A stretch of DNA of 64,000 bases from Streptomyces graminofaciens. Its GTDB lineage: Bacteria; Actinomycetota; Actinomycetes; Streptomycetales; Streptomycetaceae. The stretch covers positions 7,222,001 through 7,286,000 of the forward strand of contig NZ_AP018448.1 in NCBI RefSeq assembly GCF_030294945.1, given 5' to 3'. A program made the position numbers and the translations under genes. The notes below the pieces were generated by a model. It did not search any database. It was not told where the DNA came from and saw nothing but the letters and a program-made list of their open reading frames with translations. Below, in pieces: positions 25,509 to 34,628 of this stretch (within the stretch, counting starts at the first letter, position 1; every line of letters starts with the position of its first letter).

Positions 25509-27637
25509 CCACCGACGTAACGAAGCAAGAGGACGCGATGTCCACAGCCACCCCGACCCGGGCGCCGCACAGCGACGTCCCCACCGGGCACAAGCCCGCC
25601 GAAGGACGTGTCGGCGCGGGCCTCTTCGACCCCAAGCAGCTGCTCAAGTCGCTGCCGGACGCCTGCCGCAAGCTCGACCCCCGGGTGATGGTCAAGTCGC
25701 CCGTGATGTTCGTGGTGCTGGTCGGGTCCGTGCTGACGACGATCTTCTCCTTCAAGGACCCGACCGACTGGTTCGGCTGGACCATCAGCGCGTGGCTCTG
25801 GCTGACCGTCGTCTTCGCCAACCTGGCGGAGGCGGTCGCCGAAGGGCGGGGCAAGGCGCAGGCCGACACCCTGCGCAAGGCAAAGACCGACACCGTGGCC
25901 CGCCGCCTCGCAGAGGGCTCCGAAGAGAGCGTCCCCGGTACCGAACTGCGGATCGGTGACTTGGTCGTGTGCGAGGCCGGCGACATCATCCCCGGCGACG
26001 GTGACGTCGTCGAAGGCGTCGCCTCCGTGGACGAGTCGGCGATCACCGGTGAGTCCGCGCCCGTCATCCGGGAGTCCGGCGGTGACCGGTCCGCCGTCAC
26101 CGGCGGCACGAAGGTCCTCTCCGACCGGATCGTCATCAAGATCACGACAAAGCCCGGTGAGACCTTCATCGACCGGATGATCAACCTGGTCGAGGGCGCG
26201 GCCCGGCAGAAGACGCCGAACGAGATCGCGCTGAACATCCTGCTGGCGTCGCTCACGATCGTGTTCCTGCTGGCGGTGGCGACCCTGCCGCCGTTCGCGG
26301 ACTACGCGGGCACCCATCTCACGATGGTCGTGCTGGTGGCCCTGCTGGTCTGCCTGATCCCGACGACGATCGGCGCGCTCCTGTCGGCGATCGGCATCGC
26401 GGGCATGGACCGGCTGGTCCAGCGCAACGTGCTCGCCATGTCGGGGCGGGCCGTCGAGGCGGCCGGTGACGTGTCGACCCTGCTCCTCGACAAGACCGGC
26501 ACGATCACGCTCGGCAACCGGCAGGCCGCCGAGTTCGTGCCGGTCGAGGGCACCACCGAGGCCGAGGTCGCGGACGCGGCCCAGCTCTCCTCGCTGGCCG
26601 ACGAGACGCCCGAGGGCCGCTCCATCGTCGTACTGGCGAAGGAGAAGTACGGTCTGCGCGAGCGCGTGCAGGGCGAGCTGTCCGGCGCCGAGTGGATCGC
26701 CTTCACCGCCCAGACCCGGATGTCGGGTGTGGACGTCGACGGGCGCAAGGTCCGCAAGGGCGCGGCCGGGTCCGTCATCGCCTGGGTGCGGGAACAGGGC
26801 GGCACGGTCGCCGACGACGCAGACACGATCTCCAACCGGATCTCCGAGGCCGGTGGCACCCCGCTGCTGGTCGCGGTCGAGGACGCCGACGGGGCAAGGG
26901 TCTTGGGTGTCATCCACCTCAAGGACGTCGTCAAGGAGGGCATGCGGGAGCGGTTCGAGGAGCTGCGCCGCATGGGCATCAAGACGGTGATGATCACGGG
27001 CGACAACCCGCTGACCGCCAAGGCGATCGCCGAGGAGGCGGGCGTCGACGACTTCCTCGCCGAGGCCACCCCCGAGGACAAGATGGCCCTCATCAAGCGG
27101 GAACAGGCCGGTGGCAAGCTCGTCGCGATGACCGGTGACGGCACGAACGACGCGCCCGCGCTCGCCCAGGCGGACGTCGGCGTCGCGATGAACACCGGAA
27201 CGTCGGCCGCGAAGGAGGCCGGCAACATGGTCGACCTCGACTCCAACCCCACCAAGCTCATCGAGATCGTCGAGATCGGCAAGCAACTCCTCATCACCCG
27301 GGGCGCGTTGACGACGTTCTCCATCGCCAACGACGTCGCCAAGTACTTCGCGATCATCCCGGCGCTGTTCGCGGCCGTCTACCCGGGCCTGGACAAGCTC
27401 AACATCATGGGCCTGTCCTCGCCGGACTCCGCGATCCTGTCGGCCGTCATCTTCAACGCGCTGATCATCATCGCGCTGGTGCCGCTCTCCCTGAAGGGCG
27501 TGCAGTACCGGCCGGTCAGCGCCGACAAACTGCTCCGCCGCAACCTCACCGTCTACGGCCTCGGCGGACTGGTCGCCCCCTTCATCGGCATCAAGCTCAT
27601 CGACATGCTCATCTCCCTCATCCCCGGAATCGGCTGA
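25505..27637 (+). CDS. kdpB: potassium-transporting ATPase, ATP-binding subunit KdpB
   Basis: 710-aa P-type (P1A) ATPase. TGES actuator motif ([13 protein letters not shown]), phosphorylation motif [10 protein letters not shown] with Asp329, KGAAGSV in the nucleotide-binding domain, and hinge [18 protein letters not shown]. Membrane segments flank both sides. ATG 25505 overlaps the kdpA stop; an internal ATG 12 codons in ([10 protein letters not shown]) is an alternative. It hydrolyses ATP to drive K+ import through KdpA. Complete, with no missing catalytic residue. Confidence 0.97.
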   Translation: MTTDVTKQEDAMSTATPTRAPHSDVPTGHKPAEGRVGAGLFDPKQLLKSLPDACRKLDPRVMVKSPVMFVVLVGSVLTTIFSFKDPTDWFGWTISAWLWLTVVFANLAEAVAEGRGKAQADTLRKAKTDTVARRLAEGSEESVPGTELRIGDLVVCEAGDIIPGDGDVVEGVASVDESAITGESAPVIRESGGDRSAVTGGTKVLSDRIVIKITTKPGETFIDRMINLVEGAARQKTPNEIALNILLASLTIVFLLAVATLPPFADYAGTHLTMVVLVALLVCLIPTTIGALLSAIGIAGMDRLVQRNVLAMSGRAVEAAGDVSTLLLDKTGTITLGNRQAAEFVPVEGTTEAEVADAAQLSSLADETPEGRSIVVLAKEKYGLRERVQGELSGAEWIAFTAQTRMSGVDVDGRKVRKGAAGSVIAWVREQGGTVADDADTISNRISEAGGTPLLVAVEDADGARVLGVIHLKDVVKEGMRERFEELRRMGIKTVMITGDNPLTAKAIAEEAGVDDFLAEATPEDKMALIKREQAGGKLVAMTGDGTNDAPALAQADVGVAMNTGTSAAKEAGNMVDLDSNPTKLIEIVEIGKQLLITRGALTTFSIANDVAKYFAIIPALFAAVYPGLDKLNIMGLSSPDSAILSAVIFNALIIIALVPLSLKGVQYRPVSADKLLRRNLTVYGLGGLVAPFIGIKLIDMLISLIPGIG

Positions 27638-27642
27638 GCGCC

Positions 27643-28314
27643 ATGAAAAACACGGTCATCAACACTGCCCGGCTGTTCGGAGCGGGCCTGCGCGCCCTGC
27701 TCGTACTGACCCTGGTGACGGGCGTCATCTACCCGCTCGTCGTCACCGGCTTCGCCCAGGCGCTGTTCAGCGACAAGGCGAACGGCTCGGAGATCAAGGA
27801 CGGGACCGGCCAGATCGTCGGCTCCTCGCTGATCGGGCAGTCGTACAACCTGCCGCTGAAGGAGGGCCAGGAGACCCCGGAGCCCGACCTGAAGTGGTTC
27901 CAGGGCCGCCCCCAGAACGGTCTCGGCACCAACAGCGTCAACACCCAGTACAAGCTGATCCTGTCCGGCGCCACCAACCGGTCCGCCGACAACAAGGACC
28001 TGATCGACTGGGTGAAGGCAGCCAAGGCCGCCGTCGTCAAGGACAACTCGACCGCCGAGTACAAGGTCGAGCCCTCCGAGGTGCCGGCCGACGCGGTGAC
28101 GTCCTCCGGCTCCGGCCTGGACCCGGACATCTCACCGGACTACGCCGACCTCCAGGTCCACCGGGTCGCTCAGCAGAACGGTCTGTCCGTCGATCAGGTG
28201 CAGAAGCTGGTCGACGACCACACAGAGGGCCGTACCCTCAGCTTCATCGGGGAGCCCCGCGTGAACGTCCTCGAACTCAACATCGCGCTCAAGGACCTCC
28301 TGGCCAGAAGCTGA
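27643..28314 (+). CDS. kdpC: potassium-transporting ATPase subunit KdpC
   Basis: 223 aa. One N-terminal membrane helix (LLVLTLVTGVIYPLVVTGFAQ, about residues 19-39) is followed by an extracytoplasmic domain with GSSLIGQSYN, FQGRPQNGL, SGSGLDPDISPDYADLQVHR and LNVLELN-like endings. The DPDISP signature is diagnostic. Starts 5 bp after kdpB. It raises ATP/K+ affinity in the complex. Confidence 0.97.
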   Translation: MKNTVINTARLFGAGLRALLVLTLVTGVIYPLVVTGFAQALFSDKANGSEIKDGTGQIVGSSLIGQSYNLPLKEGQETPEPDLKWFQGRPQNGLGTNSVNTQYKLILSGATNRSADNKDLIDWVKAAKAAVVKDNSTAEYKVEPSEVPADAVTSSGSGLDPDISPDYADLQVHRVAQQNGLSVDQVQKLVDDHTEGRTLSFIGEPRVNVLELNIALKDLLARS

Positions 28315-28446
28315 CGCACTGCACGGTCCACAGGGCAGTCGGCGGTACGGGAGAGAGCCCTGGGCCGCCACTCCCGCCGTTATGAGCGCCGGTCGCACGG
28401 CCTCCGGCGTTCATGGCCCCGACACACGACAGGAAGGCGCACACCC

Positions 28447-29130
28447 ATGACACGGGTGCTGGTGGTGGAGGACGATCCGCAGCTCGTGCGGGCCCTCATC
28501 ATCAATCTCCAGGTACGCCAGTACGGGGTCGACGCGGCCCCCGACGGTGCCACCGCGCTCCGGCTGGCCGCCGCGCGGCAGCCCGACGTGGTCCTGCTCG
28601 ACCTCGGGCTGCCCGACATGGACGGGGTCGACGTCATCAGGGGGCTGCGCGGCTGGACCCGTGTGCCGATCCTCGTCCTCTCCGCCCGCCAGGCGTCCGA
28701 GGAGAAGGTCGCCGCGCTGGACGCCGGAGCCGACGACTACATCACCAAGCCCTTCAGCATGAACGAACTGCTCGCCCGGCTCCGGGCCGCCGTCCGCCGC
28801 ACAGAGGAGGTACCGCTCGCGCCGGGGATGACGCTCGTCGAGACGGACGGGTTCACCATCGACCTGCTGGCCAAGAAAGCCGTACGGGACGGTCACGACG
28901 TACGCCTCACCCCGACCGAGTGGCATCTGCTGGAGATCCTGGTCACCAACCCGGGACGGCTGATCACACAGAAACACCTCCTCCAGGAGGTCTGGGGCGT
29001 CACCCAGGGCAACAAGACCAACTACCTGCGGGTGTACATGGCCCAGCTGCGGCGCAAGCTGGAAAAGGACCCCGCCCATCCCCGCTATCTCATCACCGAG
29101 CCCGGTATGGGCTATCGCTTCGAAGGATGA
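28447..29130 (+). CDS. kdpE: response regulator KdpE
   Basis: 227-aa OmpR/PhoB-type regulator. Receiver domain with the acidic pocket VVEDD (8-10), phospho-acceptor Asp52 in LLDLGLPDMDG and Lys in YITKPFSMNEL. The C-terminal winged helix reads RLTPTEWHLLEILVTNPGRL and NKTNYLRVYMAQLRRKLEKD. ATG 28447 follows ACAGGAAGGCG. 132 bp separate it from kdpC. The stop overlaps, or nearly meets, the kdpD start. It activates kdp transcription when phosphorylated by KdpD. Confidence 0.95.
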   Translation: MTRVLVVEDDPQLVRALIINLQVRQYGVDAAPDGATALRLAAARQPDVVLLDLGLPDMDGVDVIRGLRGWTRVPILVLSARQASEEKVAALDAGADDYITKPFSMNELLARLRAAVRRTEEVPLAPGMTLVETDGFTIDLLAKKAVRDGHDVRLTPTEWHLLEILVTNPGRLITQKHLLQEVWGVTQGNKTNYLRVYMAQLRRKLEKDPAHPRYLITEPGMGYRFEG

Positions 29131-29132
29131 AC

Positions 29133-31685
29133 ATGGCACGCGGCAAGCTCCGGATCTATCTCGGCGCGGCCCCCGGCGTCGGAAAGACCTACGCCATGCT
29201 GTCCGAGGCGCACCGCCGCGTGGAGCGGGGCACCGACTGTGTGGTGGCCTTCGTCGAGCATCACGGTCGTCCGCGTACCGAGGTGATGTTGCATGGTCTG
29301 GAGCAGATCGCGCGCAGGGAACTGGAGTACCGGGACACCGTCTTCACGGAGATGGACGTGGACGCCGTCCTCGCCCGGCACCCCCATGTGGTACTCGTGG
29401 ACGAACTCGCCCACACCAACGTTCCCGGGTCCCGCAACGACAAGCGCTGGCAGGACGTGGAGGAGTTGCTGGCTGCCGGTATCAACGTGATATCGACCGT
29501 CAACATCCAGCATCTGGAGTCGCTCGGCGACGTCGTGGAGTCGATCACGGGCGTACGGCAGCGGGAGACCGTGCCGGACGAGGTCGTACGGCGGGCCGAC
29601 CAGATCGAGCTGGTCGACATGTCCCCACAGGCCCTGCGGCGGCGGATGGCCCACGGCAACATCTACAAGCCGGACAAGGTCGACGCGGCCCTGTCGAACT
29701 ACTTCCGGCCAGGGAACCTGACCGCGCTGCGCGAGCTGGCTCTGCTGTGGGTGGCCGACCGGGTCGACGCCTACCTGACCGAGTACCGCAGCGAGCACCG
29801 GGTGTCGAAGATCTGGGGCTCGCGGGAGCGCATCGTGGTGGGCCTGACCGGCGGACCGGAGGGCCGGACGCTCATCCGCCGGGCCGTGCGGCTCGCGGAG
29901 AAGGGCGCGGGCGGCGAGGTGATGGCCGTCTACATCTCCCGCAGCGACGGCCTGACCGCGGCCTCGCCGAAGGAACTGGCCGTCCAGCGCACCCTCGTCG
30001 AGGACCTCGGCGGCACCTTCCACCAGGTCGTCGGGGAGGACATACCGGTCGCGCTCCTCGATTTCGCGCGCGGGGTCAACGCCACCCAGATCGTGCTCGG
30101 CGTCTCCCGCCGCAAAGGCTGGCAGTACGTCTTCGGACCGGGCGTCGGCGCGACCGTTGCCCGGGACTCCGGACCCGACCTCGACGTCCACCTCATCACC
30201 CACGACGAGGCCGGCAAGGGGCGCGGACTCCCGGTCAGCCAGGGTGCCCGCCTCGGCCGGGCCCGCCTGATCTGGGGCTGGCTCGTCGGCCTCGGCGGGC
30301 CCGCGCTGCTGACCTGGCTGCTGAGGGGCGTCTTCCCGGACGTCGGGCTCGCCAACGACATGCTGCTGTTGCTGACGACGACGGTGGCGGCGGCCCTGCT
30401 GGGCGGGCTCCTCCCGGCACTGGCCTCGGCGGTGGCCGCGTCCCTGCTCCTGAACTGGTACTTCACCCCACCCGTCCACACCCTCACCATCGCCGACCCG
30501 AAGAACATCGTCGCTATCGCGATCTTCGTCGGCGTCGCGGTCTCTGTCGCCTCCGTCGTCGACCTGGCGGCCCGCCGTACCCATCAGGCCGCCCGGCTGA
30601 GAGCGGAGTCGGAGATCCTCTCCTTCCTGGCCGGCAACGTCCTGCGCGGCGAGACCAGTCTGGAGGCCCTGCTGGAGCGGGTCCGCGAGACCTTCTCCAT
30701 GGAGTCGGCGGCCCTGCTGGAACGCGCGAGCGACGTGGACCCGTGGACCTGCGCCGGCAGCGTGGGCCCTGGGCCCTGTGCCACCCCCGAGGAGGCGGAC
30801 GTCGACGTACCGGTCGGCGACCACATGACCCTCGCGCTGACCGGGCGGGTCCCGCCCGCCGAGGACCGCCGCGTTCTCGCGGCCTTCGCCGCCCAGGCCG
30901 CCGTCGTACTGGACCGCCGACGCCTGAAGCAGGAGGCCGACCAGGCCAAGGAACTCGCCGAGGGCAACCGCATCCGCACCGCGCTGCTGGCCGCCGTCAG
31001 CCACGACCTGCGTACCCCGCTCGCCGGCATCAAGGCCGCGGTCACCTCCCTGCGCTCGGACGACGTCGAGTGGTCGCAGGAGGACCATGCGGAACTGCTG
31101 GAGGCCATCGAGGAGGGCGCCGACCGCCTCGACCTCCTCGTCGGCAACCTCCTCGACATGTCCCGCCTCCAGACCGGCACCGTCACCCCGATCATCCGCG
31201 AGACCGACGTCGACGAGGTCATCCCGATGGCACTCGGCGGCGTCCCCGAGGGCAGCGTCGACCTGGACATCCCCGAGACGCTGCCCATGGCCGCCGTCGA
31301 CCGGGGCCTGATGGAACGGTCCGTCGCCAACATCGTTGAGAACGCGGTGAAGCACAGCCCCGCGGGCACCCCGGTCCTGGTCTCGGCGAGCGCCATCGCC
31401 AACCGGGTGGAGGTGCGCGTCGTGGACCGCGGCCCGGGCGTCCCCGACGAGGCCAAGGACCGCATCTTCGAACCCTTCCAGCGCTACGGCGACGCCCCGC
31501 GTGGTGCCGGTGTAGGGCTGGGCCTGGCCGTGGCCCGCGGCTTCGCCGAGGCCATCGGCGGCACCCTCCACGCCGAGGACACACCGGGCGGCGGCCTCAC
31601 GATGGTGCTGAGCCTGCCGATGGCGGCGGCCCATCGGCCGTCGCCTGAGTCCGAGTCGGACATGCCCGTGACCGCCACGTCATAG
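29133..31685 (+). CDS. kdpD: osmosensitive K+ channel histidine kinase KdpD
   Basis: 850 aa. KdpD sensor domain with Walker A GAAPGVGKT (11-19) and VVLVDELAHTNVPGSRN. Then a Usp-like domain (IVVGLTGGPEGRTLIRRAVR, TQIVLGVSRRKGWQ), four membrane helices at about 390-490, a GAF-like segment, HisKA with His624 in SHDLRTPLAG, and a HATPase (NIVENAVKHSPAG, DRGPGVPD, GVGLGLAVARG). Start: ATG 29133, with GAAGGA 5 bases upstream, is preferred; ATG 29127 overlaps the kdpE stop. It senses K+ limitation and phosphorylates KdpE. Full length; contrast with the fragment at 19868. Confidence 0.95.
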   Translation: MARGKLRIYLGAAPGVGKTYAMLSEAHRRVERGTDCVVAFVEHHGRPRTEVMLHGLEQIARRELEYRDTVFTEMDVDAVLARHPHVVLVDELAHTNVPGSRNDKRWQDVEELLAAGINVISTVNIQHLESLGDVVESITGVRQRETVPDEVVRRADQIELVDMSPQALRRRMAHGNIYKPDKVDAALSNYFRPGNLTALRELALLWVADRVDAYLTEYRSEHRVSKIWGSRERIVVGLTGGPEGRTLIRRAVRLAEKGAGGEVMAVYISRSDGLTAASPKELAVQRTLVEDLGGTFHQVVGEDIPVALLDFARGVNATQIVLGVSRRKGWQYVFGPGVGATVARDSGPDLDVHLITHDEAGKGRGLPVSQGARLGRARLIWGWLVGLGGPALLTWLLRGVFPDVGLANDMLLLLTTTVAAALLGGLLPALASAVAASLLLNWYFTPPVHTLTIADPKNIVAIAIFVGVAVSVASVVDLAARRTHQAARLRAESEILSFLAGNVLRGETSLEALLERVRETFSMESAALLERASDVDPWTCAGSVGPGPCATPEEADVDVPVGDHMTLALTGRVPPAEDRRVLAAFAAQAAVVLDRRRLKQEADQAKELAEGNRIRTALLAAVSHDLRTPLAGIKAAVTSLRSDDVEWSQEDHAELLEAIEEGADRLDLLVGNLLDMSRLQTGTVTPIIRETDVDEVIPMALGGVPEGSVDLDIPETLPMAAVDRGLMERSVANIVENAVKHSPAGTPVLVSASAIANRVEVRVVDRGPGVPDEAKDRIFEPFQRYGDAPRGAGVGLGLAVARGFAEAIGGTLHAEDTPGGGLTMVLSLPMAAAHRPSPESESDMPVTATS

Positions 31686-31687
31686 CC

Positions 31688-32158
31688 TCACGTGTCGCCG
31701 GATCTCTCGTAGTCGGAGAGCCCCGCCAGCGCCTCGTCGTCAACCTCCCAGGCCGCCTCGCTGACTTCCTTCGGCCCTTCTAGCAGAACCAGGGCAGCTG
31801 TCTTGTCGACACGGTCAAGGGCCTCGCGTGCCTCTCTGGTGTCGACTGTGATTCCGTAGAAGTCCCGATCGAATTGGGCTACCGCAAGCTGGAGCTTGTG
31901 AGCCTCGTTGATGAAGGCCGCGTAGACGTGCCGCCGGGCGCTGCCAGTGTTCTGGGCTGCTGCGGCCCTGATTTGTTCGCGCGCGGAGTCGAGAGCGGCG
32001 CGGTAGGCAGATTCTGCCTGTGCATAAGCGGCTTCGGCTGCTCGGTGAGCGGGGCGGGCTTGGATGCGGGCAGCGAGGACGCCGGTGACGGTGCCGAGGC
32101 TGACGCCGCCAAGGGCGCCGACAGCGGATATCCATGCTGCGGTTACTTCGGGTTCCAC
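31688..32158 (-). CDS. membrane-anchored coiled-coil protein of unknown function
   Basis: 156 aa from GTG 32158. One N-terminal membrane span (AAWISAVGALGGVSLGTVTGVLA, about residues 7-29) is followed by an Ala/Arg/Glu-rich helical stretch likely to form a coiled coil (AAEAAYAQAESAYRAAL and on). The C-terminus is acidic. No recognised domain. It ends 3 bp from the convergent kdpD stop. It is the last minus-strand gene after the lanthipeptide cluster, and membership of that cluster is uncertain. Confidence 0.65.
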   Translation of the reverse strand: MEPEVTAAWISAVGALGGVSLGTVTGVLAARIQARPAHRAAEAAYAQAESAYRAALDSAREQIRAAAAQNTGSARRHVYAAFINEAHKLQLAVAQFDRDFYGITVDTREAREALDRVDKTAALVLLEGPKEVSEAAWEVDDEALAGLSDYERSGDT

Positions 32159-32212
32159 AACGGCTGATCACGCCGCACGGGGACGGGGCACCGCACTGTG
32201 CGGCCGATCTGG

Positions 32213-32372
32213 GTGCCCGAGCGTCTACATCGACGAGCTGATCGACGCCCTACCGGAGGCCGACATCACCCTGTCCGTCACCCTCGCCACTGGGGCCTGC
32301 CGCAGGCACTCCAGGACTGGGGCGGCTGGCCGGAACGGGACACAGTTCACCACTTCGCCGCATCTTCGCCTT
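32213..32372 (+). pseudogene. GH1 beta-glucosidase fragment
   Basis: About 50 codons with one frameshift near 32290. VYIDELIDALPEADITLSVTL is in one frame, then HWGLPQALQDWGGWPERDTV and HHFAA in the next. This is the family GH1 segment (usually TLYHWDLPQALQD.GGW.NRDT..FA), close to the active-site NEP region, which is absent. No start or stop context. It lies in the gap between the lanthipeptide cluster and the kdp region and marks a deletion or insertion border. Confidence 0.7.
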
Positions 32373-32382
32373 GTATGCCGGT

Positions 32383-33456
32383 TCACCCCGCACTCGGCGG
32401 CACTTGCTGCGTCATTGCCGCAGGTGCGGTGGGCCTTGTCTTGGCCTCCGTCGCGGCGATCACGGCACGCGGCTGGCTTCCGAGGATTGCTTCTCGCGCC
32501 GCTCGTGCCCAGACGGCCTGCTGGCGCGTGGTGAAGCCCATGCGGTTCCAGTGGAAGATGATGTGCCTGGCCAGGATGCCGCGTGTCCCGAGGCTGAGTC
32601 GCCCTTCGCGTCCGGCGTGACCGAGGGCACGGCCGCTGTGCTCCATCCTGGCGAACCAATCGGCGACGGGTGCCAGCGGTCCCTTGGCCCTGAGGGCGGG
32701 AGCGGCGTCGATCGTCAGCAGTCTTTTCAATACGGGGGTCATGGCGGTCACGCGGTCAACCGGGACGTCGCCAGGCAGAGGGCGCGTTGCTGCGACGAGT
32801 GCCCAGACGTCCCCCTGCTCGCTCCATTCCTGTCCTGCGGCGCGTAAGAAGAGGCTGATGAGGAGGAGCGAGGTGGCCTTGGCGTCGAGGAAGCCACCCT
32901 CGTCTCCGTCCCTGCCCATGAGATGCAGGTAGTCGAGGACGCCAAGGCTGTCGGTGTGGAACAGGTCGTGGGCGATGTCCATGCCGTGCGGGCCGCCAAA
33001 TGCAGTGGTTTCCGGCTCGTACGGTGACGGCCACCAGCGCTCGGCCCCACCTCCGGAGACCACGGTGTCGAGGAGCTCGTGGATCTGCCGTGACAAGTCA
33101 TCTGCCCTGGAACCCGGACCAGGAAGGGCTCGGAGGCGCCAGCTTGGGCGTTTGCGGATGAACCACCAGCAAGCGATCGACCCGCTGTCCATTGCCCGTC
33201 GTAGGAGGGGCAGGAGGTAGGTGTGGAAGGCGCGTTCGGCGGTCGAGTAGTCAGTGAACTCGATGTTCGCCTGGAGCCAGCCGGATGGTTCGAGGCCGAC
33301 GCCGAGAGCGGCTCGGCCAGCGTCGCGGTATCGCTCGGTGGCTTTGAGGAGATGCTCGGGCGACGTCTGCGCCCGGCTGGCGGCCTCCGTGGGTGGGGTA
33401 CCGGTGAGAACAGCCAGGACGGCCTGCTCGATCGTGCTGCTGTCGGGCAGATTCAT
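32383..33456 (-). CDS. thiopeptide-type bacteriocin biosynthesis domain protein
   Basis: 357 aa from ATG 33456, with AAAGGGATCGGG upstream. Its core, about residues 55-330, resembles the stand-alone SpaB_C/Lant_dehydr_C (thiopeptide-type) domain: SGWLQANIEFTDYSTAERAF, LPLLRRAMDSGSIACWWFIR, WRLRALPGPG, YEPETTAFGGPHGMDIAHDL and FHTDSLGVLDYL. In LanB enzymes this domain removes glutamate from glutamylated Ser/Thr. The LanB at 34625 already has its own copy, so this is an additional one. Starts 24 bp after the LanC-like gene. It may act as a second eliminase or in peptide recognition. Confidence 0.8.
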   Translation of the reverse strand: MNLPDSSTIEQAVLAVLTGTPPTEAASRAQTSPEHLLKATERYRDAGRAALGVGLEPSGWLQANIEFTDYSTAERAFHTYLLPLLRRAMDSGSIACWWFIRKRPSWRLRALPGPGSRADDLSRQIHELLDTVVSGGGAERWWPSPYEPETTAFGGPHGMDIAHDLFHTDSLGVLDYLHLMGRDGDEGGFLDAKATSLLLISLFLRAAGQEWSEQGDVWALVAATRPLPGDVPVDRVTAMTPVLKRLLTIDAAPALRAKGPLAPVADWFARMEHSGRALGHAGREGRLSLGTRGILARHIIFHWNRMGFTTRQQAVWARAAREAILGSQPRAVIAATEAKTRPTAPAAMTQQVPPSAG

Positions 33457-33479
33457 CCCGATCCCTTTCGGTCGCGCGG

Positions 33480-34628
33480 TCAGATGAGGAGAAGGCACGC
33501 GTCCCAGTCGCTGGCTGGGAGGGTGCCTTCTTGGATGTTCTGGAAGGCGAGGGTCGCGCCGACCGAGCCGTTGAGGAAGCCGGTCTCGGCTGGGGGTTTG
33601 GTGGTGAGGAAGCGTTCGCTGAGCTGTGGCAGGTGGTGGACGAAGGCTCGCGGTTCGTCGGCGTCCTGGGTGACGCGTTGGAGGACCCGGAGCAGGCCGC
33701 CGAGGCCATGGCACAGGCCGCGGCTGGTGAGTTGGTCGAGCTGGGTGGGGTCGGCCAGGCAGTAGAGGAGTGCTCGTTCGGCCATGCGTTTGCGGTCGGG
33801 GTCGTTCAGGGCGAGGGCGGCGAGTTGTTGGGCGCGGGCCAGGCCGGGGGTGCCGTAGCACCAGGAGGGGGCGGCCAGGTGTGGGGGCACGGTGGTGGTG
33901 TCGGTGATCCAGCGTGGCCAGCGGGTGCCTCGGTGGTCGTTCACTCGTATCTGGTCCAGCCAACTGCAGATCCGCAGCATCGCCTTCTCATGGCCGGGCA
34001 CGGTGATGCCGCGGAGTTTGGCGAGTGCGAGGAGGGCGAGGGGGCCGGTGATGCCGTGGGCGAGGCCGGCGTTGGCGTGGCCGTCGGGGGTGGGAGCAGT
34101 GAGGTTGACTGGGCTGTGGCTCACCCACCAGCCCAGGCGGGGTCGCCCGTCGGCGGTGGGGAGCGGCTCGGTCAGGCGCACCAGGTACTCAAGGACGCCC
34201 TTGAGGTCGTCGCCCTCGGGGGCGCGGCGTAGGAGGAGGGCGCCGAGGCCGGTCAGGCCGCGCAGGAGGTCGTACTCGGCGAAGGTGGTCGGCTCGCCGC
34301 GGTCGATGCGGGTGTGTGCTGCTGCCAGTCGGCGTCGGATGTGGGCGGCGACGATGCGGTCGAGGGTTTGCAGGGCGCCGGTGTACCGGATGCTGTCCAC
34401 GGTGGCCCAGTGCAGCACAGACGCCATCGCGGGCGCGCCGAGGAACAGGCCCGTCTCGTCGCCGTCCAACAGGGGCCCGACGGTGGTGAGTTGCTGATGG
34501 GCGGTCTGCCAGGAGCCGGTGCCCTGGCGAGCGCGTTCGACGTGGAGCAGGGCGATGCCGAGGGAGCCTCGGGCGAGGGACTGCCGGACGGCGGCGTCCG
34601 TTTCCGGGGCGGGCGGAGCGGTAGTCAC
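33480..34628 (-). CDS. lanthionine synthetase C-like protein (LanC cyclase)
   Basis: 382 aa from GTG 34628, overlapping the LanB stop (GTGA). An alpha/alpha-barrel cyclase with zinc ligands Cys257 in WCYGTPG and Cys306-His307 in CHGLGG. Other family marks are SLARGSLGIALLHVE, DLLRGLTGLGALLLR, NAGLAHGITGPLALL and TGFLNGSVGATLAF. It adds cysteine thiols to dehydroalanine/dehydrobutyrine in the precursor to form (methyl)lanthionine rings. All zinc ligands are present, so it should be active. Confidence 0.93.
   Translation of the reverse strand: MTTAPPAPETDAAVRQSLARGSLGIALLHVERARQGTGSWQTAHQQLTTVGPLLDGDETGLFLGAPAMASVLHWATVDSIRYTGALQTLDRIVAAHIRRRLAAAHTRIDRGEPTTFAEYDLLRGLTGLGALLLRRAPEGDDLKGVLEYLVRLTEPLPTADGRPRLGWWVSHSPVNLTAPTPDGHANAGLAHGITGPLALLALAKLRGITVPGHEKAMLRICSWLDQIRVNDHRGTRWPRWITDTTTVPPHLAAPSWCYGTPGLARAQQLAALALNDPDRKRMAERALLYCLADPTQLDQLTSRGLCHGLGGLLRVLQRVTQDADEPRAFVHHLPQLSERFLTTKPPAETGFLNGSVGATLAFQNIQEGTLPASDWDACLLLI

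Noticed and set aside
32225..33963. Long minus-strand open frames upstream of and overlapping the thiopeptide-type protein
   Set aside because: They are extended by GC-rich shadow coding through the LanC gene; the real start is at 33456 after a ribosome site.
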